Shown here: one piece after another, positions 1 through 12,057 of the stretch
How the letters are laid out: the number at the start of each line of letters is the position of its first letter
How positions within the stretch are numbered: position 1 is the stretch's first letter
DNA from: Tribonema minus
Lineage: Eukaryota > Sar > Xanthophyceae > Tribonematales > Tribonemataceae
DNA: 64,000 nt
Direction of reading: 5' to 3'
Assembly: GCA_017506865.1 (NCBI GenBank)
Contig: JAFCMP010000046.1
Coordinates: forward strand, 310,001 to 374,000
The notes under the pieces: generated by a model
Told to the model about the DNA's origin: nothing
What the model saw: the letters and a program-made list of their open reading frames with translations, nothing else
The model's database searches: none
Made by a program: the position numbers and the translations under genes

Positions 1-608
1 GGATGCCTTGTCAGGCCATGCTACATTCATAGGGTCTGACCGCTTGCCCCCCCGCACTGTTTTGCAGGCAGGTGCCTTGTCAGACAATCAGGCAAGGTGG
101 TGCCTCTCCCGTTACATCAAAGAACGACAATGAAACATGATGTCCAGCTTGTCCGACCATTCGCAGTACAACCTGAAAGGCACACAAGCCTAGCCATGCC
201 TTCAGAGCACGATGGAGTGCGTGAGGATGCTGCAACGTGAGGCAATGCTTTACGCACGCATTACAACGCAGCACTACATGTAATCACATGGGAAAACGTA
301 TCTGGTGGGAATGCTGCGCGATCATCCCTACACTCGTTCGCCTTCTCCAGGCAACAACGCTGGTATGGGCTCCGACCCTTCCTGCTAGCTTGCACCGGTC
401 CCTCTGCAGCACACCTTGGCGCAGACCGGATAGTTGTGAAGCCCGCAAGACGCCTTCGGCGCAAATGCTTGCTCTGGAAGCCCCATCAACTGCCCGCCCC
501 CTCGCCCTCGGTCTGCATCTGCACAGTGAATCGAAACAACCAGCGACGTGCGCAGCTTTGGTAGCCTCGCCGCCCACCATCCATCCTCCAGTACGCAACC
601 TGTTTCTT

Positions 609-932
609 GAACGCCTAGCCTCGGCCATGCCATAGCAGCAAATGCGTCCAAGAATTACCTCTTTAAAAAAAGTAAACGGCTGCAGGAACTTCCTGATGAA
701 GTTTTCCGTTTTTTCATTAAACGTCAACGTTTTAAACTCGAGAAACTGTGCTCTGCAGCTGTAGTCATGGCGGAGGCGCAGTTCAACGTCAACGGCATGA
801 TTGTGGCGGAGGCGGTGGTGGTCGCAGAGGCCCAACAGGAGCCTGCCAATGGAGCGGACGGAACAGGAGAGGAGCAGGATGACGATGACCACGTGCGCCG
901 TCAGCGTCAGCGGCAGCAAGCAGCATTTTAAC
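609..932 (+). CDS. Possible small ORF or exon, unrecognised
   Basis: An open frame of about 100 codons runs from just after a stop near 606 to a TAA near 930. It contains a basic stretch (KNYLFKKSKRLQEL) and then, from the first ATG near 769, an acidic and Gln-rich tail ending in RQRQRQQAAF. The AT content around 660-750 is higher than in the flanks. I recognise no family. It could be a terminal exon, a short gene or chance. The antisense frame over 284-1072 is longer (262 codons) but has no recognisable composition. Confidence 0.2.
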
Positions 933-1311
933 ATGCCGCATGCACGTTCTTCGCGAGCGCCGGTAAGGACGTGACACACTGCTTCGAACCCGTCCGCAAC
1001 TCTCGTCAGGGTTTTCTGAGCACTGAATTTACCTGACATCGCACCCAATTCAGACGCACCTGTTGGCTTCAACTACTACCGCACGCACAACTTTCGAGCT
1101 GGTGCACGAGCCCTCAAAGCCGAAGGGGACGCGCTATCAAGCTTGTTCTCCTGGGTTGACACTGACTGCTTCACAACTTCTGTCATGCTACGCATGCATG
1201 TGTATACATGTATTCATTTGCTGCTCTTGATCGTATACCACTGTGCCAACCTGATCCACGTCACACTAGCCACAACCACCACGCATGTCGCAGTAGTATC
1301 TGACCCGGTGC

Positions 1312-2251
1312 ATGGCCTTGCATGTTTGCTTCCGATCAGGCATCACGGATGTGCTGGGGACAATCATCGATTTTGTGCACCTGACCAGGAGGTGCTTCCT
1401 TTACATGGCCCTCAACAAGCACCTCCGCCACGTCTACACCGACATGAGGGGTGCCAAGAAGATTACACACGTGCCGCTTGAGCTGCTCAAGGCAAACTGC
1501 TCAGTTCACCGCAATGCCACTGTGTGGCTGCAGCAGAAGCACGTAGTGTGGGCATTAAAGAGCGGCTGCTCTCCGGTTCACAACGATTTTGGTTCGTGCA
1601 GCCAGGCTGGGGCGGTATGAGCTTGCAGATTATATGCATCATGGCTATGGCGTACCGTTCAATCGTCAGGCCACCGCAGCGGCTGCTGAAGCCGGCCATG
1701 CGGATTACTTGAAGCAGTTGACAAATGCTGGCTGTTTGTGGAGCGGCGAAGTAGCCTTCCTCGCTGCCAAACATCGCCACTGGAACGTCCTGGAGTATGC
1801 GGAGAACAAAGGGCGCCTTGCTCAAGGCAACAACGCCTGCACCGGCGCAGTGGTGGGCGGGCACCGCGATGTGCTGAAGTGGCTCGTCAATCACGGCTGC
1901 AGCCCCGACAACACCACGACGGCCGCCGCTGCGAAGCACGGCGACTTGGAGTCTTTGCGGTACCTAGTCCAGGTTGGCGGAAGCGGCCTGTTAGGCGCGG
2001 CAGTCAGCCAGAACGCCGCTGCATGCGGCCACCTCCACATCCTCCAGTGGCTACACTCCATTCCTCACAAAGTGCACGCCAACGTGGCCTACCAGGCTTC
2101 GGTGCATGGCCATACTGAGGTGCTGCGCTGGGCGCTTGCCCACTGCGGCACGGTGCACGTGATGGCGTGCCAGCAACATGCCAAGAACCAGCAGGTGCTC
2201 GACATCATCGATGCATGGTGTCAGGCCGGCCGCCCTCGAACGCTGCCATAG
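1312..2251 (+). pseudogene. Ankyrin-repeat protein with F-box-like head (copy A), one frame break
   Basis: The first frame (1312-1620) encodes a head block, DVLGTIIDFVHLTRRCFLYM followed by ALNKHLRHV, that recurs in two other copies in this window (2870-3140 and 34645-35323) and looks F-box-like. The second frame (about 1589-2251) encodes five or so ankyrin-type repeats, with motifs such as AAAEAGHADYLKQL, GGHRDVLKWLVNHGC and CGHLHILQWL. A shift between about 1580 and 1595 separates the two; copy C reads through the corresponding stretch in one frame. Ankyrin repeats mediate protein binding, and an F-box-like head would suggest a ubiquitin-ligase adaptor, but that is inference. It is either a recent pseudogene, a sequencing error, or a gene with a tiny intron there (no good splice pair seen). 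Confidence 0.6.
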
Positions 2252-2650
2252 CTGGGGCTAGGGGGGGCACCTGTTTCTGCTCGCACAGACAGCACTGTAT
2301 ATACACGTGTGTTTTGGCTGATCGATTACGAGACAGGTCTTGTATTTCCGGCGGTTGGCATGCGTAGCTGGATTTAGTCTATCATTGCTCTGCAGACAAT
2401 GCATTCTGGTTTCACTGCAGCCCTTGCAACAGTCCGCTTTCAGCTGCATGTCCTGGAGTGTAGTTGTGGTGGGTGCCACTACAGTATGCGCAGCAGTGCT
2501 GCGAGATGTGGCCTGACAGGCAGTCTTGTCCTCTTGGGTCCCCATGCTTCATTGGTGTGCGCATTTGCAAGAGACATCATGTATGCAACTACAGAGCTGT
2601 GAATGGTTCAATGTTTGTGCTTCGCGATTCATACAGGGCACATGCATCCA
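2252..2650. other. Stretch without a supported gene
   Basis: This is downstream of ankyrin copy A. Short overlapping frames on both strands show no recognisable protein, and no RNA gene is visible. Confidence 0.4.
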
Positions 2651-2780
2651 AATAGGTACTTTTTATTAATTCTCGCTCAGGGCGCGAAAAAGCCCAGATG
2701 ATTGGCATCTAGCTGTAAGGAATCTACATGTCGTATGACAGTCTGAAAGTGTCGCAACGACAACCACTCAATAGGTACTT
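2651..2780 (-). mobile_element. LINE 3'-end fragment with 11-bp target-site duplication
   Basis: Bases 2662-2769, read on the minus strand, match the last ~108 bp of the LINE at 52868-53783 with about one mismatch. The match starts at that element's stop codon and ends in AATTAATAAAA. AATAGGTACTT is repeated exactly at 2651-2661 and 2770-2780, as expected for a target-site duplication. This is a severely 5'-truncated, recent insertion made by target-primed reverse transcription. The near identity to the larger copy suggests the family was active recently. Confidence 0.85.
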
Positions 2781-2869
2781 CTATGTCGTGGCCAGGCTAC
2801 TCCTGCAGTAGTACTTGACTCAGTTCAGTAGAGGAAGACATCACAACCATGCAACTCTAGCGCTGTCAG

Positions 2870-3140
2870 TGCGACCAGCGCATGACTGTTCTGTCTCAGT
2901 CAACAAGGATGTTCTGGGAGTCATCATCGACTTCGTGCACCCCACAAGGACTTGCTACATGTACATAGCCATCAACAAGCACACGCGCCATGTCTTCCTG
3001 GACATGAAAGACGCTTAAGAAGAGGACGGTGGTGCCGCTGGAGGCCCTCAAGTCAGGACGCTAAGCGACCCCAATGTCACAGTGCGGCTCCAACAGCAGC
3101 ACATGTGGGCACGAGGAGCGGCTGCCCCCCAAGCCGACTT
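2870..3140 (+). pseudogene. Ankyrin/F-box-like gene fragment (copy B)
   Basis: This encodes VNKDVLGVIIDFVHPTRTCY and INKHTRHVFLDMKDA, the head block of ankyrin copies A and C. A stop follows, then degraded remains of the next segment in shifted frames (VPLEALKS; TVRLQQQHMWARG near 3073-3120). No ankyrin repeats follow. It is a truncated paralogue lying 600 bp downstream of copy A, with the LINE fragment between them. Confidence 0.65.
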
Positions 3141-3639
3141 GTGGCTCGAGCGAGGTGGTGACTCTCCTTCTCAGACTTCAAGGTGTGAAGACTCTCAGCA
3201 GCCGCGCAGTATGGCAAAGTGGCCTTGGCAGTATGTGCATGTGCCTTGTTGTGTGTACAAGGACCAGCACAAGACCCATGGAGAGATCTTGCGCCATGAG
3301 CAGCTGCAACACGCCAAGCGCAATGACATGCCATACATGCACAGCACGTCTGCGATGTTGCATACACTCATTTGTGCGCTGTTTGCTGAATCATGCTCCT
3401 GTCCATTGCATTGCGCAGCGCCCCAGCACAACAGCAACTGAGTCAGCGAAAAACAATGCTCGATTATAGTCACCTCCGCTCTGCCATTCCTGTACACATA
3501 ATATTAATCTTGCCCTGGGCAGCAAGGAAACACTCTATGACCAACACTATCTGCAATAGCTACACATAACATCACCCCACGCGACATCGAATCATCACAC
3601 GTTCAGCGCGCCGCCGCTGGCACCCCCGTGTTCAGCCCC
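3141..3639. other. Stretch without a supported gene; 3' side of DZIP1
   Basis: This lies between ankyrin fragment B and the DZIP1 stop codon. Nothing recognisable is encoded. It probably includes the DZIP1 3' untranslated region on the minus strand. Confidence 0.35.
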
Positions 3640-6600
3640 CTACGAGGCGGGCGACGGCGGCGACAGCGCTCCCCCCTCCCCCTCCTTCCCCCATTCGTGC
3701 TCATCCGCGCGCTCCACAAAGTCGCGCGGCAGCGAGATGTCCGTGTCCACCGTGCGCATCCACTCGGCGCTGCGCCGAAACGCGTCCCCCTCCCCCCGCC
3801 CCCCCCCCTCCGCCCCCCTGTCCCCCTCAAAATGGGGGTCTGCTGCCTCGCCGCCGCTTAAACCCCGCCCCCCCCCCTCCTCCTCCTCCTCTTCGGGATC
3901 CGTCAACTCGCCGCTCGCGAGGCGCCGCGCCGCGCCCGCGCTCGCGCTGTAGTCCAGCGACCCCCCCTCGGAGGTCGGCGACAGCGCTCCGCCGCCGTCC
4001 GAGGGCGACAGAGCCGCACCGCCGCCGCCGCCGCTGCCGCCACCGTCGCTGCCGCCGCCGCGCTCAGACGCTTGTGACGGCGCACCCGCAGCAGCAGCAC
4101 GTGCTGGCGGTGACAGCGCGCCGCGCGCAGCGTGGGCAGCATGGCGATTGTCGTCATCGTCGTCTTCGTCATCGTCGCTGTCGAACAGGGAGGACGCGCC
4201 GCCGTCGCTGGCGTCGCGCTCAAAGGCGGCGGCCGCGGCGGCGGCAGCAGCCATGTCGCCGGCGTCACGCAAATTGGGCGCGCGGGAGTGGTGAGGCTGC
4301 TGCTCTGGTGCTGCTGCTGCTGCTGTTACTGATAGCTGAGCAGTGCTGCGGTCGCCGCCGGCGAGGACCGCAGCGAGGCGCTCCTCCACCGCCGCGTGCA
4401 CCGCCAGCGTCTGCGCGCAAGAGTCCGTGAAGTCGGCATTCAGAGCATGCCGGCAGTGCTGGCATTGACAGGACTAGATTGGGAACCCTTTGTGTCAAAC
4501 TGAGACGACATCTGCAAACTGTACACAACACGCTTGCGTGGAGTGCAGCCCAGCCCAATTATTGCTGTCCTACAGAGTGACACTGTGCTGCAGCGCCCCC
4601 TGTCCTTGACATCACACTCAGCATGTTGTCTCGTATACAGCACCCTCACATTATTGCACGACCCACTGAGCATTCCTCATGCGTGATCGAGCGGATTGAC
4701 CTGCAGCACAATGGCCACTGGTCGCGCCGGGCAGCGGGCTGAAATAGCGCGCCGCAGCCCCTCCACATCCTCATTGCTCAATGCCTCATTTCACAAACAT
4801 AGCTGTAGACGACGTGGCACACAGCATCCACATGCATTTCTTCCAACTGGACGAACGTACATACATACTGGAGTGGACCCACCTGCAGCCCATTGGCTGT
4901 CCGTTGCGCCGCGCAGTACGGAGGCAGTGACGGAGCGCCGCAGCCCCTCCACACCCTCATTGATCAATGCCTCAATCAAAGGGAACCACTTCAAGGGCCA
5001 TCGCATGTGCCACCTCGTGTCATGTCGCATCGCACATCACATACCAAGCGCACGAGCACAATGAAACCTCGCGCTGCGTAACGCACCTGCAGTCCGACAG
5101 CTGCCGGCCGCGCGGCGCGGTACGCAGCAACGGTGCGCCGCAGCCCCTCCACGTCTTCGCCTGCGTCTGCGCCCGCCGCGGCGCCCGCCAACGTGCGCCT
5201 CGCGCCCTCCGCAACGGCCAGCGCGGCCGGCTCCGATAGCGCCTGCGCATGCGATTGAGCCATGCCGCGGCAGTGTCAAGTCGGTGTTTTTTGAACAGAA
5301 AACGATGCTTGATTTGACTGTGCGACGGCGACTGTGTAAGCATATGGTTGAGCGATGCAGCGGGAGTGTCGAGGTGACACAAGTTATCTGTTGCCTGCGG
5401 TACCGGCTGTGAGAGGTGAGCAATGCTGACGCAAATGGTGAAATGCTTGCTGTCGGCGATTTAATGTGTGGGAGTTCACAACAGCTTGAAGCGGCAAACC
5501 GCTTGCACACACCACTCACGCATCGTCTGCTGCATGGCGAGGACGTTCTCACCAGCATACCTACACATACACACAACAAGTAGGCGTCCGCTGGCAGCTG
5601 CGACAGAGCCGCGCAGCGGAGCTCTTTTCACATGACTTCAGAATACATGAAATCATCACGTGAACGAGTAGCAGTCTCTCACCCCACGCCCACATTATCA
5701 TTCAAACAGTGATAATCAACTGGCAGTCACTGACCGCGTTTGCCGCAATCGTGCCGCGCGCCGCCGCGCTGGCGCGCCGCCTCAACATCAGCATACATAT
5801 GGTCATGGGTTAAACAAGTAGCATTCTCTCACAGCACCCACATTGAACACAAACAGTGATCAACTGGCAGTCACTAACCGCATCCGCCGCAATCGAGCCG
5901 CGTGCCAGCGCCGCCTCAAGGATACACATGGTCATGAAGTCAACATGTAGCAGTCTCTCACCACGCCCTACATTGTCATCATACAGTGACCGAACGGCAA
6001 TCCCTCACCGCATCTGCCCCGATTGAGCCGCGTGCCGCCGCGCTGGGGCGCCGCCGCGGCGGCGACAGCGACCGCTCCAGGCGCGCCAGCGAGGCCTGCG
6101 CGGCGGGCGACGCGAGCACTGCTGCACGCGGCACTGCCCTCTCGTAGTAGTCCACGAGGTCGTCGACCTGTGTGTCGCTGATGAGCGCGCCGGAGAGGAT
6201 CTGCTCGGCGGCGACGAGTCGAGTTGACGAGTTGAGTCGGCAGGTAAAGTCGGGCGACAGGGTCATGGCGCGCGTGTGCGTGCAAGCGACGATCGTGAAG
6301 CGCCGCTGCAGTGCCGCCGCCTGTGCGGCCTTGTAATAAGCATACATACTGTATCAGAGCACCATGGCTGTAAGCGCACGAGACCTTGCAAGCGTTGGCA
6401 GTTCGCTTGCCTACGCGATTCAAGACGCGCCAGGCGCATGCATGCGCACGAGACGCAGTGGTGGCACAGCCTGTCGCACGAAACGCGATGTGTGTATACT
6501 TCTGAAGTGACACTTATGTGCCACCCTGCAGTTCCAGAGATGGCAAGCACACAGGCGACAGGCGACAACAGCCCGAGGGCGCATGCGTCTGCCGACACAC

Positions 6601-9600
6601 CTGAAGCTCAAGCGCCTGCGCCTCGTAGTGCCGCCGCACCGCGCGCAGCGGCGTCTCCGGCGGCAGCGGCGCCCCCGTCCCCTCCCCCTCCCCCTCATCC
6701 CCCCCCCCCTTGATGCTAAGCACCACGCGCCCCTCCTCCACGTCGAGCGCCGCCGCGAGCGCCGCGCATGCGTCGCCGACCGTCTCCATCTCTGGCCCCA
6801 CGCGCACCGCCACGCGCCGCGGCTCCGCAAACACGAGCTCCCACGAGCGGCCGCCCCTGTCCGCGGAGCGCTGCGGCCTGCGCGCCGCCGTAGCAGCAGC
6901 ACTCGCCGGCATGCCAGGCGGCTGCGCGCCGCCGCCGCCGCCGCTGCCGCTGCCGCGCAGCGCAGCGAGGTCGGCGTGCAGCTGAGCGTTGTCGCGCGCG
7001 TACCCCTCCATGCGCGCCGCGAGCTCAGACAGCCGGTCCTGGACGCCAGCGGCGGCGGTGCGCGAAGCGGCGGCGGCGGCCGCGGCGCCTTCGGCGGCAG
7101 GATCCGCGTCGTCCTCCAGGGCGCCGGCGTTGGAGGGGGGCGGGGGGCGCGCCGCTGAGGCCTCCCTGAGCGCTGCCTGGGGATGACAAGAAGTGATGGT
7201 TTTTCAGTACATAAAGCTGATGTAAAAGTTCGGGATTCGTCTGTGGGCGAATAGTGAGCGGGAGGGCAGCACGCAAATTTGTACTTTTATACATGTAACT
7301 CAGCAGTTCAGCTTTACCTGGGACGGTGCTTTTGAACATTGGGGCTCCAGTGGGAACGTGCTGCTCTGCTTTTAAAATACGCAATTCTTCACAAGCTGAG
7401 CGCTTCATGTCAGGCCCTGACTTGCTGTGATCGAGAGTAACAATGTGCAAGCGACCCCATTCTAGATTGCGAGCGGTGCGTTACTTTCCACAAGATGTTC
7501 TGAAGCTTCTTGAATGTGTCCTTGGGGGCGTCATTCTGATGCAGATACCCCTGATATGTTACCTGAAGTTGCATTCAAGGGCCTGGAGCGTCCCTGCATA
7601 CTTGAGGTTTACAATCAACCTATTTACCTACCACCACTGTGCGCCGCACCTGGAGCGTCTCCTTGAGCTCATCAATGCTCCCCTCCACGTAGCCCTCGAT
7701 GCGGCGCGGCAGCCCTAGCTCCAGCTCTCGCAGCTTCGCCTCCAGCCCTTCGGCCACCTCCAATTCCTGTGAAGCATGCGACATTGAGAGTTGCTCAGAC
7801 ACTGTGGTCTATGACGCCGCAATAGGCGGTGCGCGTCAGCGTTCGCAAGGGGTATAGACACCTGATGTCAGCAACATTATGGGTCAAAGCGCACGTCAAA
7901 CGTCAATGTGCGCCGCAGAGGGCCTGCAATGGCTCCAGGCCACATAAGCTACCACGGCAGGTAAGTACACCACGACCCCATTCATCTCTGACGCAGTGCG
8001 CCGCACGCTGCAGCCGATCGTGCCCGTCCTGTCAGGACCGCGGCGCATCGCTCGGCACGGCGCCACTGCCACGCTGCGCTTGCCACTGCATCAGTGCTCA
8101 GCATCATCTTGCGCGCCGCCGCCGCACCTGCGCGCGCCGTGCGTCCTCGCGCTGCATCCCCCACGCCAGCTGCTGCTGCACGAGCCCCACCAGCGCCTTC
8201 ACGTGGTCCCCCTGCCCCCCCCCCCCCTCCCCCCCCTCCCCGCGTGCCCCCGCCGCATCTGCCACCAGCAGCAGCTGGGCGTGCTGCGCCAGCCCGCACT
8301 GCTCGACGGTCGCGCCCTCGCGCAGCGCAGCGCCGCGGTACACGAGCCGCGCTGCCGCCGCCGCCGCCGCGCCGCCGCCGCCGGCAGCAGCAGCGCCGCC
8401 CAGACTGCGCAGCGCGTCGCGCAGCACGTCGGCGACCAGCGCGCCGCGCGCCGCCGCGACCTCCGCGCAGCGCCCGTCCGCCGCCGCCGTCACGTACAGC
8501 AGCAGCGGCTCGCGCGCGCGCTGCTGCGCGAGAGGCGTCGGCGGCGCGTGCTTGCGCGCGACGTGAGCCTGCAAGAACGCGTCGTCCGTGAAGAGCTTGC
8601 CGCACGTGACGCAGGCGTGGCGGTGCTGGGGGCGACGCTCCTCCTGCGCGCCGTGCGGCGCGGCGGCGGCGCGCGGCGCGGGCGCCACCGCCAGCAGCTG
8701 CTCGTACTTGCCTATCGTGCGCCGCTTGTGCGAGACCTCCTTCTTGAGGCGCTTGACGTCTGCGGACGCGCGGCGCAGCTCTCCGCGGCCCGCTTCAACT
8801 TCCCTGCGCGCACGGCGACAGGTGTCCGTGCCGTTGAGACACTGTGAGGCGCTTGTGCAGTGGTTGGCGTTGTGCGATGAACCGTGAATGTCCGTTGGCA
8901 TTGTGCGATGAACCGTGAATGTCCGTAGGTGCGCGATTTTGACAAGGCCACATGATGCTGGTGTGCATTGCATCGGTGTGCGCAATTCTTAACGCAGGCC
9001 GCAATGTACTTGTTTCTGTGGTTTGACGGCTCTGAGCTTGCAAAGGACTCCACCGAGCGCACAGGATGCAAGGGCGGCCCGAGTCAACCAAACTTCAACT
9101 GGGTGTCAGCATCCCAGCAGCGCCCTGCGGCAGCAGCGCGCTGCAGCAGCAACGCGCAAGCAGCAGCGAGCAACCAGTCATCACCTGCGCAGCGTCTCGT
9201 GCTTGCGTGCCAGGGCCTCGAGGCTCGTGGCCAGCGTGTCCTGGACGTTGAGCAGGTACTCTATGATGAGCTGCGCCAGCTGGAAGAGCTTGAGGAAGCA
9301 GTCATCCGTGTACAGCCGCAGATCGTCCGCCTCCAGACTGCTGAAGGTTATGTTCTCCAGATGTGCCTGGCGGTGGCAGCAGTGGCATTGAGGCGGAGGC
9401 GTGTGGGTTTGTAACAGCACGTGAGCAAGGCATCGGTGTTGGCGACAGATGGTGACAAATCCAATGAAGTTGAGGGATCTGCAATGTTTGCACGGAAATT
9501 CATCCAGGCGGCAGTGTAAGCATGTGGCCAGCGCGGCCAAATAGTTGCATGTTAACAAGCAGCACGTGCATCCGAAAGCACTAGATCAAGTGCTGCAACA

Positions 9601-9831
9601 CTCCCGATCTGATGATCCACTTACTTGAAGTACGTCGATGTCGACATCTTGCACCAGCCTGTCGATGTTGACCCTGGAGATGGCTCTGAGATTGAGCTTG
9701 CCGCACCTTTCCTGGAAGTAAAACGATTTCCGCTGCAGCACACCATCAGCTACAGGCGCTCTCGTGCCGCCAGCTTTGGCTGTTGGAGGTGGGCCCACGA
9801 ATTTGGACACCAGCCGCACCGCATCTGCCAT
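3640..9831 (-). CDS. DZIP1: DZIP1/Iguana-like ciliary zinc-finger protein, 8 exons
   Basis: Exons (minus strand): 9831-9625, 9366-9185, 8803-8128, 7766-7650, 7176-6601, 6320-6009, 5242-5087, 4410-3640. All phases join and give about 998 residues. The N-terminus has the DZIP1 signature: SFYFQERCGKLNLRAISRVN, then an IDRL-to-VLQ segment, then LKLFQLAQLIIEYLLNVQD. A coiled coil follows (VKRLKKEVSHKRRTIGKYEQ), then one C2H2 finger at about residues 194-215 (C-x2-C-x12-H-x4-H, HACVTCGKLF). In animals DZIP1 acts at the ciliary base and transition zone and in Hedgehog signalling; here basal-body function is inferred. Two ubiquitin-like stretches (about 225-305 and 504-585) and a long acidic, Ser/Ala/Gly-rich tail are unlike animal DZIP1. 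The exon ends at 6009 and 5087 are each copied twice in the next intron. Confidence 0.85.
4690..5160 (-). repeat. Triple tandem copy of DZIP1 exon-7 end plus donor
   Basis: The exon-7 3' end (VEGLRRTV... to CTGCAG at 5087, donor GTGCGT) is repeated twice downstream in the transcript. These copies also end in CTGCAG|GT, at about 4883 (GTGGGT) and 4703 (GTCAAT). Spacing is about 190 bp. The shared core GTGGAGGGGCTGCGGCG occurs near 5145, 4955 and 4765. Confidence 0.8.
5660..6060 (-). repeat. Triple tandem copy of DZIP1 exon-6 end plus donor
   Basis: The exon-6 end (RGSIGADA, donor at 6008) recurs with donors near 5878 (GTTAGT) and 5733 (GTCAGT). The core GCGGCTCGATTGCGGC-like sequence is followed by conserved intronic sequence containing CAGTCACTxACCGC on the plus strand. 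The spacings are about 131 and 145 bp. Confidence 0.8.
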
Positions 9832-10013
9832 ATTCGCTGCCTGTTAATCAAACCATCTGCTGCTGCAACCACATTTGCCACTGCCTTCCAGAAGGTCTTG
9901 ATCCTGATCAGGTCAGAGCAACTGCCGATTGAAGTTTGAAGTTCGCGAAAAAAGTAATCTGAGACCGGAGAGGAAGAGGAGGAGAGGAGAAGAGAGGGCA
10001 GCGATTGGCAGCG
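9832..10013. promoter_or_regulatory. Probable DZIP1 upstream (possibly divergent) promoter region
   Basis: About 180 bp separate the DZIP1 start codon (minus) from the ATG of a plus-strand ORF at 10014. It contains a purine-rich block (GAGGAAGAGGAGGAGAGGAG near 9969-9990). No TATA-like box stands out. The promoter role is inferred from position only. Confidence 0.35.
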
Positions 10014-10364
10014 ATGTCGACGAGCTGTGCCAGCGGTGCCGTCCTTCCTCATGCGGGTTCAGGCGATCATGGTGGCAGCATGTCGTCATCGACTCACAAG
10101 AACGTGACCCCAGACAAGCAGGAATGGGCTGAAGCTGGTGCAGGAGCAGAGGACAGGACGCCGCCTTCACCTGTGGCGAGGAGGGTGAAGCGCAGGCTCA
10201 GCTCTGGCCCTCGCGGCAGCAGCACCGTCCCTGACGACAACACTGACCCTGTGTGCGTTGGGATCTTGCAGCTGCTTCACGCGGTTGTAGACCTGCACTT
10301 GCAGATCCAGCAGCCCGGCGGCAGCAGTGGTAAATCTGGGAGTGAGGCTGGCGCTGCTGCATGA
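10014..10364 (+). CDS. Hypothetical protein, divergent from DZIP1
   Basis: An ATG-started ORF of about 116 codons starts 183 bp from the DZIP1 start, on the opposite strand. The predicted protein is Ser/Gly-rich with a basic patch (VARRVKRRLSSGPRGSS) and a hydrophobic segment (VCVGILQLLHAVVDLHLQIQ) that could be an amphipathic helix. I recognise no family. A possible donor (GTAAAT near 10330) means this could be only a first exon. Support is positional and compositional only. Confidence 0.3.
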   Translation: MSTSCASGAVLPHAGSGDHGGSMSSSTHKNVTPDKQEWAEAGAGAEDRTPPSPVARRVKRRLSSGPRGSSTVPDDNTDPVCVGILQLLHAVVDLHLQIQQPGGSSGKSGSEAGAAA

Positions 10365-12057
10365 GCATTAGAGCTTTGCGCGCATTGAGTGCTGATTACA
10401 GTGGCAGCAGCAGAGGGGGGGGCAGCGGCGGCAGATGAACTCGAAAGAGCACACTCAGACAAAAGGGCAGCACTGGCGAGCCCCTTGAACCTGCACAGCA
10501 CATCACGCAGCAGCTGGCGGGAGAGCTAAGGCGGGAGTTTGCGGGCTGATGGCATACTGCAAGGTGTCTGGATCCATGGCCTGCGTAAGACGCACCACAG
10601 CACAGAGCATGGGAGGCCAGCAGTTGTGCGCATCTATCAAGTTGAGCTGTGGCAACCTGCACCTGGTTACACAAAGCAGGGTGCAATGTTGTGTCCGCAG
10701 CCGCATGCACAGAACAGCAGGCCTCACGACAGATCCAATTTGCCACATGATGAATTCGGAGATTGACTGTCCCGCCTGGGAGCTCGGACATCGCGACAAA
10801 TGGACGGTCTTCTTGATACACAACGCACCATGTTCTGTTGGCGTGCGTGCTGTCAATGTGCCCATATGGTGCATGTTTATGGCAATTTGTTCAGAACTGT
10901 TGTCTCTGCAAAGGAGGATGCGTGCATGCCATTGCTGAGACCAGCACTGGGTAGCAAGCACGCCAGCATGCCGAGTGAAGGGCTTCGCACGCACTGCGTC
11001 ACACAGCTCAGCACAGTATACACACACTGAGTGTGCTTTCCCTTGTCTAGGTGACATGGCTTGACACCATACAAGTGTGGTGGTGGTTGTAGAGCGTACT
11101 TGAACCTCGAGGCATCCGCATTCAGCAACAGCAGATCCCACAAGTGTGGCACCATGCAGGTCCGTGCCGCTGTGATCACTCTCTGTTAGACTCTATAGAT
11201 ATGCTTGCGTTCTTCATCCTGTGCGCAGTCATGCCTGCAAATTATGTACGGGAATGCACTGGTGTGGGGTGCCATCAAAGCAATCATGTCGCCGCACCGC
11301 TTCCCCTACTCACAGCATGAATGCCTTCGTGACATGAAGTTCATGTGTGCCCTGCTGATGCAGTGGAAACCTAGTCGTCCATTTACGCCCAGTGCCTCGG
11401 CATACAGTGAGACCATTTCCATTTAGTCCAGGTGCGCATGCCATGACATTACATGCATGCATTTTCAACCCTCCCTGAAAAACAGGGATGGTCAAGTTTC
11501 CCAGAGCTGCCAATTTTCAGCACAATTGAAAGATGTGAGGGGGCATCAAACATGTTAACGTCCGCACATGCAGCTCACAAAACATTGTCCTGGTGCTACT
11601 GAGTGGTAGGGCGCATGAGGGTAGCAAGCTCAAGACATCAAACACAGGGTGACCTCAGCCCCATGCACCTACGTCCATGCAAGTTGAACGACTATGCTTA
11701 GCTACTTTGTGCTGCTGGGCATTGAACATATGAAGGCATCGCAAGTGCTTGACAACGGCCAGTGCCTGATGCCCACTGCTTCAAGACTTCAACAATGCAA
11801 AGAAGTGCCTGCAATAGGTGCTGCCAGTGCAATCTGGCGTTTCACAATCATCATCTTAAGTTACTTCTGCCAATTGAACTTTGCCTCAACGCAAATCAGT
11901 CCTACACACGAGCGGCTGTGGCCAACCTGACACTGACCATTCATGCAAGTGCAAAGTCACCAAGCACACGTGAACACCAATCACCCAAGCAGCGGCACGA
12001 GATGCGCCAAATCAGCGCTCCCAGTCAAACCATATGTGTTCATTCATATTGCTCATC
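10365..12057. other. 1.7-kb stretch without a supported gene
   Basis: Several frames of 70-210 codons exist on both strands (for example minus 10503-11141), but they overlap one another, are Cys/His-rich and show no domain. Unrecognised exons of the 10014 ORF could lie here. I see no RNA gene or mobile-element end. Confidence 0.35.

Noticed and set aside
284-1072. 262-codon minus-strand ORF
   Set aside because: No recognisable motif, Arg/Cys-rich shadow composition, and no splice or promoter context.
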